The translations under genes and the position numbers were made by a program. This document shows positions 25,374-54,900 of a stretch of DNA of 64,000 bases, piece after piece; position 1 is the stretch's first letter; each line of letters begins with the position of its first letter. A model generated the notes under the pieces. The model was given only the letters and a program-made list of their open reading frames with translations, was not told where the DNA came from and ran no database searches. The stretch is from Crambe crambe (taxonomy: Eukaryota > Porifera > Demospongiae > Poecilosclerida > Crambeidae): the NCBI GenBank assembly GCA_963924555.1, contig OZ004590.1:4952001-5016000 (forward strand). Reading direction: 5' to 3'.

Positions 25374-28247
25374 TGACCATTTCCTTGAAAAAAGAGCAGG
25401 GAGATCAGTACATAATTAGCTCTAGTATCATCTTACAAAACACATTGTGTATATATCAGAACTATGTGGTGACAGCTTGTGAGAAATACCGCATCTCTAA
25501 GGATATTGGAATGCCAACAAAAATCCTAAATATAGAACTGGCAGTAGGAGAAAAAAAAACCCCCAACACAAAAGTATATAGGCAGCTAGTCAAGATTTAG
25601 TAAGGGATGCTTTCCCCACTTGGTCAAATTGTCTAAACTCTGACCTATCCTCTCTAGCTGTATTTTGTAATAAAGCTCTCTGCTAGAGTACTAGAATCCA
25701 TCAAGCAATATGGAGAGGTAAAAATAATTTGGTATCAAAATTTGATGCCATTTTTTTTTCTTTTAAGATAATGGACATCGTCATTCTTTCTGAATTAGAT
25801 TTCTCGCTCTAATTAGGCCGCCCACTTGTCATTATCACATGACACAATATAAGTATAGTGTAGTTTTCTCACCATCCATCAAAGTAGTCAAAGGTTGAGG
25901 GCAGCCTTCAGGGATCGGCAGAGAAAGAGTGCCAGTACCCACACCATATGCCACTACAAAGAGATTCAGTCCACCATACGGTCTCTCTCCAGTCACCAGT
26001 TCCCACAAAACAACCGCAAAACTATGGCAACAAGGGAATAATATAGGTAATCCTCCTCAGCCGAACTTTTCTGGGAGTGTATTATTCATAATTCCCTGGG
26101 GGGTTTGAGTGAAATGGTTACCAAGACAACAACAGGTGGGCTCAAGAATGCATTATATACAACCAAAAAAGATAATTCTATTTTTAGAGGTATCAGATAA
26201 ATATAAAAAACAAAAACAACAATGATAATTAAACAATATTGGAAAAAAAAAACAACAACAGAGAACAATCTACATTGTGTTCACACAGTTCACATACCAA
26301 GCTTCGGCAGTAATTAAGATAGACATTCCTATGGGTAGTTTAGTACTGACTGGTGCTAGGCTCAGGCTGATTTGATTGGCAATCTTTATTACAAGACCAG
26401 CGCCTTGTAATACCAAAGACCTTACGCACACCATATAATTAAAAGTCATCTACATCAGCTAACATTCTAGAGATGAAATTGTGCAATGTTTGTTGTTGTT
26501 TTTTTTATTACAATATGAGACTTATGTACCTCCATACATCTGACTTCTTTGAAAAATCTGACGTCTTGATGACCTCTGGGGCCATCCATGGGTAAGTTCC
26601 CGCCCCACTCATATGTGTGGTGTGCTCTATTTCACGAGCCAGGCCAAAATCAGTGATCTTAATCACGTTGCCCTTTAAGTTGGAAGGGTTAATTGTATTG
26701 GTAAGAAGAACTGGAAGGAGAGGGAAAAGGAAAGAAAAAAAAAAGAAGAACTTTTAGTTGTGTAAAGACAAAAGCATGATCAATAAATTCCCCCCCAATT
26801 CACAGCTTTCACACAGAAACCCCAAAAATGTCTGCATAGCACACACACAAGAAGGATGGCAGTATACTACAGCACCTTTGCAACACAACTCAGTTTATAC
26901 TGGAAGGTACTTTGGTGGAGTAGTGGAATAATGGATTAGTGTAAACTGTGGCTTGCTTTCCCAGTTGCAAAGGTGATGAAACAAGCTGTCTCTTTGGTAC
27001 TTGGACCAGTAAAAGGGCCTTCCTCCCACTGGGTTTGTATATTTAATTAGTAGTAGTAAACTCATGAGTTATGATTAGACTCTGCAGCTGTGCATGCATG
27101 TCTAATTAAGTCTCCCTGACTAGACTCTTTCAATTCCCCACTGAAAAAGAGACTGAACTTCCCCACTGAAAGGGAACTATGAGTTGAAAGTTAGTTAATC
27201 TTTCTAAAACTACTTACTGTTGCTGGTTTTGAGATCCCTATGAATCAATGTTGGAGAAGCTTCGTGGTGTAGATAGTACATGCCAGACGCTATTTGCCCA
27301 GTCCAGTTCATTATTACATCCATCGGAAGAGAGATGTTGCTCCTGTGAAGAATATCGGATAGTGCCCCACCTCGAGCGTATTCCAGGATAAGGCAAACGT
27401 CTTTGACGAGAACCACTCCAACCAAAGCACAGATGTTTACATGAGCCAGGTGAGCAAATTTCTCAGCTTCGCTCATAACATCTTGTACTGCTTTTAGCGA
27501 GTCAAAGTTGGTCGTCTTCGCAACTTTGACCGCCACTTCTTCTCCTCTGTAGATGGCACGAAAGACTTTCCCGAAACCACCAAGTCCGATCACTTCTTTC
27601 AATTCCACCTCAGAATTCTTGATTTCCAGCGGGTACTTGGAATTCACAGAAATCCCTCCTCCAATGCCCTGCACGTCACATGACACGCAGGCAGCTGGAA
27701 AGATGCCGATCTTTCCCTTGCTGTTCCGCCCTGTCCACCAGCCAATGTTGCGTGACACAACTGTGTCCTTGGACACTATTTCTATTTCCTCACCAACTCT
27801 CACTGTGAGTTCATCAGGGTACAAGCCATTAAAATCACCTATGACGATACCTCTATTTATTCGCTTATTCTGCTTTTTTCTCTCCAGGTTACGTTGAGAG
27901 CCTGCCCTCCTGTCTTGCCTGTTAAAGGTACTTCTCGTTTCTTCCCGATTTCTGAAAGTGAAGCCTGCTTCGGCTGGTGGATCAAGCTGTATTGACGGGC
28001 TATCTGGAGGGGGTGGCAGTGTCGTGCTAGTACCGGCTACAACAGGCGTCGTTGCATCTGGCAACACCGAAGTGAAAGATTTGATTGTTTTGCTCGAATT
28101 TCCTTCTTCTTCGATATCGTCTTGCTCCAAGGTCGGTTGATTGCTCAGAGCAAGCAAGGAGGGTAGAGTATGACTGACGGGAGAGGCTAGGGAAGGCTTG
28201 TCCGCTCTGTAGGGACGAATGACTGGACTTTGTTTCTTTTCGGACAT
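20723..28247 (-). CDS. MLK: Mixed-lineage kinase (MLK-type MAP3K)
   Basis: MLKs bind Cdc42/Rac-GTP and phosphorylate MKK4/7 to drive JNK and p38. Exons: 28247-27218, 26710-26530, 26021-25873, 23937-23759, 23446-22834, 22205-21942, 21714-20723, all in phase, 1,135 residues. SH3 is at about 133-190 ([25 protein letters not shown]). Kinase spans about 217-480 with the glycine loop [13 protein letters not shown] lysine (241), HRDLKTSN (336-343), DFG (364-366), MAPEV and ERPSFEDIL, so all catalytic residues are present. A Glu/Lys/Leu heptad region (about 485-575) is the dimerising zipper. A Gln-rich stretch follows, then a CRIB-like motif, MPGDFSHKM (about 685-694). The tail is Ser/Pro-rich, as expected for JNK and 14-3-3 sites. 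Domain order and length match MLK1-4. It sits head-to-head with Pecanex. Confidence 0.95.
23163..23222 (-). repeat. CAA/CAG repeat coding polyglutamine in MLK
   Basis: In MLK exon 5, mixed CAA/CAG codons give runs of Gln interrupted by Leu and Arg, after HQE. Read on the plus strand it is TTGTTGTTG. It is likely length-variable between individuals. Confidence 0.85.
23980..24260. repeat. Cluster of TCTAATTAGAG-like words
   Basis: About ten copies of TTCTAATTAGAGG or close variants occur in 280 bases, in the same orientation but with irregular spacing (for example near 23988, 24048, 24128, 24152, 24200, 24236). The core CTAATTAG is palindromic and contains TAATTA. It could be a decayed minisatellite or a homeodomain-site cluster. 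Confidence 0.7.
25300..25371. repeat. GA microsatellite
   Basis: Roughly 70 bases of GA repeats in the long MLK intron. Confidence 0.95.
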
Positions 28248-28785
28248 TTTAAAGCTTTTAACTCTGTTAGTTTAGCTACGCAGCTCAGCTAAAGTAAATA
28301 GTTCTACATACAACACCCAACGAATTGGTTCCTAGAGTAAGTTGTCACCTTTTCTTGTTGCCATGAATGGTGACACTAATCTGCACCACGTATCCAAATC
28401 ACAGTTTTTTTATAGCTAACGCAATTAAACCTCCGTCTGGCCCCGCCCCCATTTCCGTTTATCCAATTAACCGTTCTGAAGGGGGCACACTACTGAAATA
28501 TTTGAATCTCATGATATGGTGAAAGGTGAAATGGCGAATAGTCCTGTCTACTGTATTTGTTTCTGAGGGAGTGTAGCGTTAGCTGAGGAGCCATTCTACG
28601 CGAGCTGGGTGTCTTATATGAGTGAATATTCAACTTAGAAAAACAAGACGCCCCAAGGCTAAGGTTTATAGTTGGCTGTATCTGAAAAAGGGATAGCTTG
28701 CTACTTAGCCAAATCTGTGTTAAGAAGGAAGAGGTGGCACCCCTCACACATCTACTGATTCGGAAGGCCCTTCAAAAAACTACAC
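28248..28785. promoter_or_regulatory. Divergent promoter between MLK and Pecanex
   Basis: 538 bases separate the two start codons. A GC-box-like stretch, CCCCGCCCCCATTTCCG, is at about 28440-28456. No TATA box stands out. Unless unseen 5' UTR exons exist, both promoters lie here. Confidence 0.6.
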
Positions 28786-46914
<18,129 letters not shown>

Positions 46915-47189
46915 TCAGTTATTATAAATTAATGCAAGTGTGTAACTAAACAATTTACCGTCATTCCTTTAGTCTTTGAACATTGATTTGTATAATAATA
47001 ATATCTCAAATAAGAGCACAATGTCATAATTATAGTGAATAACATCAGTCGTTTTGTTGTGGTTTGTTGTTTACATTCATAATACACAGGGGGCGTTGGC
47101 CTACGGCGCGTGGGCAGAAACTCACCTATTATATTCTAGTCAATTAATGCCATAGGACTCGAGGACAGGTCATCTAGCTTTCCAGAACA
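46915..47189. promoter_or_regulatory. Spacer between Pecanex 3' end and DAAM start
   Basis: 275 bases between two genes on the same strand must contain the Pecanex 3' UTR and the DAAM promoter or 5' UTR. A GC-rich patch, GGGGGCGTTGGCCTACGGCG, is at about 47089-47109. No AATAAA is evident. Confidence 0.5.
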
Positions 47190-50100
47190 ATGCCTTTTGG
47201 TATCAAGAACTCTGGGGCGAAAGCCCCGTTGAAGTTCTCCAAGAAGAAGACTTATACGGTCCAGGAACACAATGCTTCAGCTCATCACGGAGCGGGAGAA
47301 GAAAAATTTCCCAAAGGAGGTGGTGGACCTGTGGTCTCTAGGAGCAGGAGAAACACAGCTCCTGCGGGCATACTGAAGAGAGGAGGGCACAAGCCTGTTT
47401 CTTATCTGCCTGCTCTGGAGGACGGTATGGTGCCTCAGGAAATGGCAGCTGCAATTCCAATGCCCAAGGAGATGGAACTTAACGCTCTCTTCGCAGAGAT
47501 GGTGGTAAGCTTCTTAATAGTTTTTAGTGTAGTCAGATGCAGTACAGTACAAACACAACAGACAGAATCATACTCATCCATGAGTGATAAAAATAGTCTG
47601 TTCTCTGTATCTTCCTGCGCTGCCCCCACCCCCCTGCATTGATGTGAGATTTTTTTTTTTTTTTTTTCCAATATGCAGGATGAATTAGGAGTTAGTAGAG
47701 AATTGATGTTCAACCTTCCTCCAGAGAAGAAATGGGAATTATATTTATCAAAGCAAAAGGTATCCATGATATGAGCAGCTGTATGACTAAATATGGCTGG
47801 TTATACTTTACACTATCTCACGGTGCTTGAAGAACTATGTGCAAGGCTCTTTGTGTGGCATTAAAATTCCATTAGCCAGAAACATGAGCGCTTCACAGCA
47901 ATAATAACTCAATAACTTTGGCATCACAAGAATTTCCTGATGAGCAAGATAGCTATGAGCCAGCTATGGTAGTGTACTCTTAAGTAAATAACTTCTTGTA
48001 CATGTATATAGATATTCTAATACTTTACTTAGTGAAGTCATACTACTATACTTCATTGTGCCTTTGACGAATCTGAAATTGTGATATAATCATGACGGGC
48101 ATTTTCATAGGCTTTTTCATTCTCACAGTCCATGATCCAAGTCACAGATTCTGTGGCTCCAGTTAGAAGACCGCTCAACTTAGACGCATTCTTTGTCTGG
48201 ATTTTGATCCAATTGTTTAAAGAATGAGCCGTGGATTGGTTTACTGGAATGTTAAATATGCAATAAACACAGCTGTTGGATCAAGCTCATAATATCTTAG
48301 CACATGCTTGGTCGCTACAATTTATTTTTGGTGTTATCGTCATTACCATTATTCAGAGAGGGGAAATGGGAGGGGGAATTTATAACAATGTCATTAAGAG
48401 GGCTCTATTGTTAAACTTCACACATATCTTAATAGAAGTACAGACATCACAAAACGCTGATAGATAAACAAATACTCCATTGTGTTCACAGCCAAAACAT
48501 CAAAACCAGCTCAATTCTTACTAAACGTATGTAATTCACTCCGTATATACCTACTACAAAATATATACGGCATGCAAAATTTGCACAGGGTATGAAATCT
48601 CCAATTTTTCTAGTTATTATCTAGATTTATGTGGCAGCAAAAAGGTTTTATTTAACTTTTGAGGTTATAAATGGTGTAAGTATTGATATAGTGAAGTTTA
48701 ATTGTTAGTTGAACATAATACTTTTGCTGTTTTCGGAAATTTCGTATAATAAGACACCATGAGCAATCCCTTTATCCCTTGCTGCGCATGAGTGCGTGCG
48801 CGGGGTAACAACAACAGTAACAAGCTGAATGGTACTTAATTCCATCTGCATTGCAGGAACTACAATCCACCAAAGGAGCAGACCCCCAACCTGAGTATTA
48901 CATTGATCAAATTGCTCAAATGACCAGTGTAAGTCGATATCCCAAACTTGTTGATATACCGGATCTATACTTTGTTGATATCCCAAAACCTAGTAAAACC
49001 CTTGGATATTTTTGTAATCCCTGGATACTTTCTTGTGCAGATGTTGAATAATGCTACTGAGGCGGAAGCAGATACTCAGAGTAATATCAGAGTCCTCAGT
49101 GAGCTAAAAGCTGCCTTGAGAACGCAACCCATAAAGTCAGTCATGACCAGTCTTCCTAAAACTGTGTCCTGCTATGATATATTTTGTCCTGTTATTGCAA
49201 TGCAGTTTCGTCCTGAGATTCATAGAGCAGAATGGGCTGGAGCAGGTATTGACATTCCTGCAGAGTATGAACATTGATGTCAGACAGAGTCAGCTCCACT
49301 TCACTCTGATAGGCTGCATCAAGGCACTCATGAATAACTCAGTATGCCAGTTTTGAACCAGTGCCCTGTCGTTTGATAGGAAGAGGGAGTTTATAATGAC
49401 TTTATGTTTATAGGACGGTCGTGCTCATGTGCTCGCTCACCCCACTGGTATTATGATCATTGCACAGAGTCTCAGAACACTCAACATCAAGACTAAAATC
49501 TTAGGTTAAAATGAACTGATCCTGTTCTTACAAACTTTATTAATTTTTTTTCGCAGCTCTGGAGATCTTGGGAGCATTGTGCCTTGTTCCTGGAGGTCAT
49601 AAGAAAGTTTTGGGTGCCATGGATCACTTCCAAAAGTTCTCTAGTGAGAGAACCAGGTTTCAGGTGAATGATCATAAATTAGATGGGCTACTGAGCATGC
49701 TCAGTGCTTAAAAAATTGTGAGCATGCTCAGTGGGGTCAACTGAGCATGCTCAGTGGTAGCTATAAAAGAAATGAACATGCTCAATGATTTTTAGACTTT
49801 GATGATTGATCTGACTCGAAGTTTGGAAGACAGATTGGACTCAGCTAACCTACAGATAGCCATACTGTCCTTCATCAATGTCATTATCAACTACAAAGCT
49901 GGAGAAGTAAGTCTATAAGAGTATACAAGGGAACTTGTGACTAAAGGAGACAGCCATTTTGTCCCTCAATGGGGTCTGAGGTAAGGTCATTCTGTGGAGC
50001 ATATCTTCTAAACTATAAGGCAGAGACACAACCTGTCAGTAGAGGAAGGATGGTTCTGTCTGATAAAGGAGACTAGAAGTTCGTACCTATAAGCACAGCT

Positions 50101-51731
50101 GAGATATTAGTCCTCAAATGTCAGCCATTAAGTGGTACAGTTTAGAGAGGTTGTCCTAAAGTGAACATTTGGGACCTTGAAAGTTGTCCTTTGTAGAGAG
50201 ACTATGTCTGTTCCTCAGAGGGTCCTTTATCGGAGGTTTGCTAGCTGCAATCCAATAACCATTAATACTGCATGAATTAATAATACAATGACAGATCTTA
50301 TTGTGTGCTACTGCATATTATAGGAGAGTCTTGAATTTCGCATGCACTTGCGCCATGAGTTTTTGATGCTTGGAATTCTGCCGATCATTAACCAGTTGAG
50401 AGCCCTGAACATTGCTCAGCTCAATAAGTAAGTCAGCAAAAAACAGCACACGACACAGTAATAATAACTCCCTATACCTTTTTGAGAAATGTTATTCCAG
50501 TGTTTTACGTAAAAGCATGAATGATAAAACACAGAAAAATTAAAAGGTGATACACCTCATTGTGTGATAATTTCTGTAAGCAATCTGTCAATGTACAATG
50601 AGTATAAGTTGATTGACAAGCTGCAACTTGCACTCATCACTCAAGATATTGTGTAGCAGCAAGATTACAAAATGCAGCTGGCGGAAATACCGGCTCCGCA
50701 GTGTGTGTTTGTTGATCGATAGTCTTTAGTTTACAGCTAGCAACTAGCATCATTACATTCTGGAATTTTATGCATTTAAAAAAGCAAAGCATGCAATTTG
50801 ACTAGACGATCAGTGCATTGGAGTGTGTATATTGAGTAAGCCACCTATGAGAATCTTGACTGTATCGCAACAATACGTAATTCCTAGGAATCTGCTCCTT
50901 GCAATAACAATACAGATTAGCTAAGCTACAATCTGAGTTGCTGTGATTATCTAAGCTACTATCTATGAAAGAACGTTCCAACATGTGGTGATATCTTGGT
51001 GGGGTAAAATTTGATACACAATCTTTTTTTCTTTTTTTTTTTTTTTTTTTGCACCACAAAAAATTTTACTCCATGAAAACACTATGCAGCTAATCTCCTG
51101 GATGCTGATTGATTTGTGCACTATAGCAGCTGCAAGTGGCCCCACTGACCTACTGTGCAACTCATCCCTTGTTTGGAGTAGGACCAGGGCCAAGCCCTTG
51201 GCTGTGGGCAATAATCATAGAGCTGCCTTAGGCATTGCCTTAGGGGTGTTGTGGCCAGCTTGAAGATATGTGCCCACCCTTTTCCTGCAGAGCCGTGCAG
51301 TAAATTACCAGCAATGCAGCCCTTTTTCCTGCAGTGGATACTAAGCACTTGGGGGATTAACTGGAGACATAGCTTCCAGGAATGGCCCATGTCCATGTCA
51401 CATCCTCCAATAAAGAAAGAGGGAAGGTACAGGAGGGTGGCAAAGAAGAAGCTGGCTAAGCAGTACCTAAGCTTCTCTGCTGCGATTTGTTGATTATCTA
51501 ACTCACTGCGCATGCACGAGCTGTCCATGCGTAAACACATCCAACATGCTGGACCACATGCACATCCATTGAGTAAACATCCTTAATCTTTTTTTCTAGG
51601 CATTTAGAGATCTTTGAACTTGTTCGACTGGAGGACGAACGAGAGCTATCATCAAGGCTGGAGGCTGTAAGTACAGTACTTATTGTCCATTTGCACTGCA
51701 TAATAATAGTAATAATAATAATAACAATAAC

Positions 51732-51775
<44 letters not shown>

Positions 51776-51863
51776 TAATAACAATAATAATAACAATAAC
51801 AATAACAACAATAACAATAACAATAATAATAATAATAATAACAATAATAATAATAATAATAAC

Positions 51864-51895
<32 letters not shown>

Positions 51896-51950
51896 TAATA
51901 ATAATAATAATAATAACAATAATAATAATAATAATAATAATAACAATAAC

Positions 51951-51989
<39 letters not shown>

Positions 51990-54900
51990 GCTTCTTAATC
52001 TGTAACAGGTTGCTGTTGATACTGGCAGCTTTAAGAGTATGGTGGAGCTCCTTCAGAGGAAAACACTCCACACCATGGCGTACTCTCATTTGATCTCCAT
52101 CATTTACCATTGTCTTCTTCTCCCAAGTTAGTCATCTTATGCTCTTACAAATGTACTCTCTATACCATTGTCTCCTCTTCCCAAGTAAGTCATTTTATAG
52201 GAAAGTGGACTTAGGGTATTGAAGGGGCTAAAGCAAGGTGTTCTTTTACTTAGGAAAAGAGTACCTGCAAACACAATATTATTTCAACTCGTCTGTACAG
52301 TTGACGATCCTCTTTACATCAAGTACTGGCAACTGATAGACCGTATGGTGCAGCAAGTGGTTCTCCAACAACGGCAGGGGATCGATCCTGATGTAAACCC
52401 CATCCCCATCAGCGTAGACTCCATTGTACAACAGTACGTCAATTTGTAGCTGCACCAGTCAGTGACCCCACGTACCTCTGGACCACCTTTGCCTCTCTCT
52501 ATTCACTTATTGTTTTCCATAATTATTGAATTGGCATGTTAATTAAGGGTTGACCCTGTAGTTCAAATTGTAGTACTTACATACATACCTGTCTTGTCGG
52601 CTACTATCACAGGAGACTGCTAGAATCTTTGTGGAGGAAACATGGCATTTAGCTTCCTTATATGGAAAGCTAGTGACTGTTATTCTAGAAGGCATAGGGG
52701 AAGGTATAAGGCATATTAGCCCGCTGTGCCTTAAAATGCCTGGGGTGAACCCTGCTTCCTCTGCTCTTAATTAACCACCTCACACACACCACGAAATACT
52801 GAACGTTCCATGCTGGTTTCTGTCTCACTTGTACACATGCAGGCTTGTTAAGGAGGATGAACTGCGAGCACTCCAGAGTGAGATGAAGGAGATGAGGAAA
52901 GCACGAGATGACCTCCGACTGAAGCTGAGGAAGAAGGAGTGGGAGTGCGAGGACAGACAGCGGGAGAGGGACCAGCAGAAGGGCATTGCCGAGAAGCTGA
53001 GAGTCAAGCTCAACCGGAAGGGAGCAGAGCTTAACGATGCTTGGAACAGGGAACAGAGTGCAGCAGATAAAATGACACAGTTACAGGAACAGGTGATTAT
53101 ACTACAATACTGTATTTCAGTATGGCATTTGTGAATGGTTGAGCATATTTGAGCTAATAAAAATGGAATAATATTCAGTTTCCTTGTTCCCTTGTTATTT
53201 TTTTCCAAGAATAAAAACTATCAATGAGAGATTTACCCCATAAAAAAATCTCCTTCAGTTGTACTTCTTTATGTGCGATTGCCATTTGTAGGTTAATGTG
53301 TACGAGCACAGAATAACTCAACTAGAAGCAACACTAAAGAAACATGACATCAGTCTGAACGAGATTGATGACCTAGCACCACCACTTGCCAAGTCATTGG
53401 CAGCTCCAACTCCTTCCTCCCCTCCTGCTCCCCCTCCTCCCCCTTCGCTGCCATTTGCTCCTCCCCCACCTCCACCTCCACCTGGTAAGCCTGTCTACTG
53501 ATTCTTGCAGCGTGACTAATCAAGATTAGGGGCTATACATGTCCCATATTATAGTGGGAAATTTTTTTCATAAAAAGGGAAAATTTTGCACGAAAATATA
53601 CTCCACAGAAAATTTAAAGTCTATTTGCATTCATTCGATCCTATTTGCTATACTTTCTCAGATTTTTCTCAATTCTTGATTTGGTCAAGAGTTATAACGC
53701 AAATAGACTTTTTTTAGTGTTTCTTCTTGCATGACATGTCATGTTCAATTTCAGACTTCATTTCATTTAGTGTATTATTTTCAGGTGCACCACAACCACC
53801 CCCAGCTGCTCCTCCTTTCAATTCGTCTTTCAGGGCCCCCACAAAATTTGCCCCTCAGCCATCTCAAGCGCTCAAGTCCTTCAATTGGAACAAGATTCCC
53901 CACAACAGAATCAGCCGGAACAGCGTCTGGGCAAGCATTGATGAATCAAAGGTAAAATTCTTATAGAGCACAGCATACCTTGAAGCATAGGGGCCCACTA
54001 TGGCTTCAAGTACATCTTCCTTTGATGTGGTCAATAGAATGCTGATTAACCATAAATACTCTTTGATGTGTGAAACCACCCCTATTCCTCCACTGATATT
54101 TTAGGGAGAACACTGTAGAATGTACTGTCCATTGCAGGTTGGTTGTCAGGAAGGTTAGGGGAATAGGTGGATACAATTTGTCCTATGGTTTACACAACTG
54201 CATGGATTGTATAGGACATGAAAGGATCAGGTTTCTTAGGTCCTTGTAAGCCACTACCTATTTCTCATTCCTTACTGACAACCATCCTGAAATCTACCAT
54301 TCCTTATGGACAACCATCCTGAAATCTACAGTATATGGTAGAGAGGTTTGCCTAGCTCTTTCAGAGGAATTTCTTGATACAACTTTCTCTTTTGCTTGTA
54401 TGCAGGTCCATGCAGTAATGGATATGAATGATTTTGAGAAAACCTTCTCCGCCTACCAGCCTACCAGTGAAGGCAGCCCCCAGGATGGTGGAACACTCAA
54501 ACGTCGGTCCAAGATCCTCTTGACTCTTGGCGAGCGTCCAAAGGAGCTCTCCTTGATTGATGGAAGGAGGGCTCAGAATCTTAATATTCTCCTCTCTAAA
54601 TATAAACTCTCGGAGGACGGGATTAGAGAGATGATCTTCAGTATGGACAGGGAGGGGAAGCTGAATAAAGACATGGTAGAGCAGCTGCTCAAGTTTGTAC
54701 CCACTTCAGCTGAGAAAGAGCTTCTGGAGCTTCACATTTCTGAGAAGTCAAACTTTGCAAAGGCTGATAAGTTCATGCTTGTAACCAGCAGGTGAGATAT
54801 AATTCTAGCTAGCTACCAGCTGTTCTTTCCTATTCCACTTCCCTCCCCCTCTCCCTTGCTCCCTCCTCCCCCTCCCCTCCCCTCCCCCCTCCCTCCTTCC

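Larger units (their letters stand above)
23938..25872. other. MLK intron with a CTAATTAG cluster and a GA microsatellite
   Basis: No exon is recognised in this 1.9-kb intron. The first 300 bases hold the CTAATTAG cluster, and GA repeats fill 25300-25370. Between them is ordinary AT-rich sequence. Confidence 0.6.

Noticed and set aside
51652-52110. Poly-Tyr, poly-Leu and poly-Ile frames
   Set aside because: Produced by the AAT/AAC trinucleotide array in a DAAM intron.
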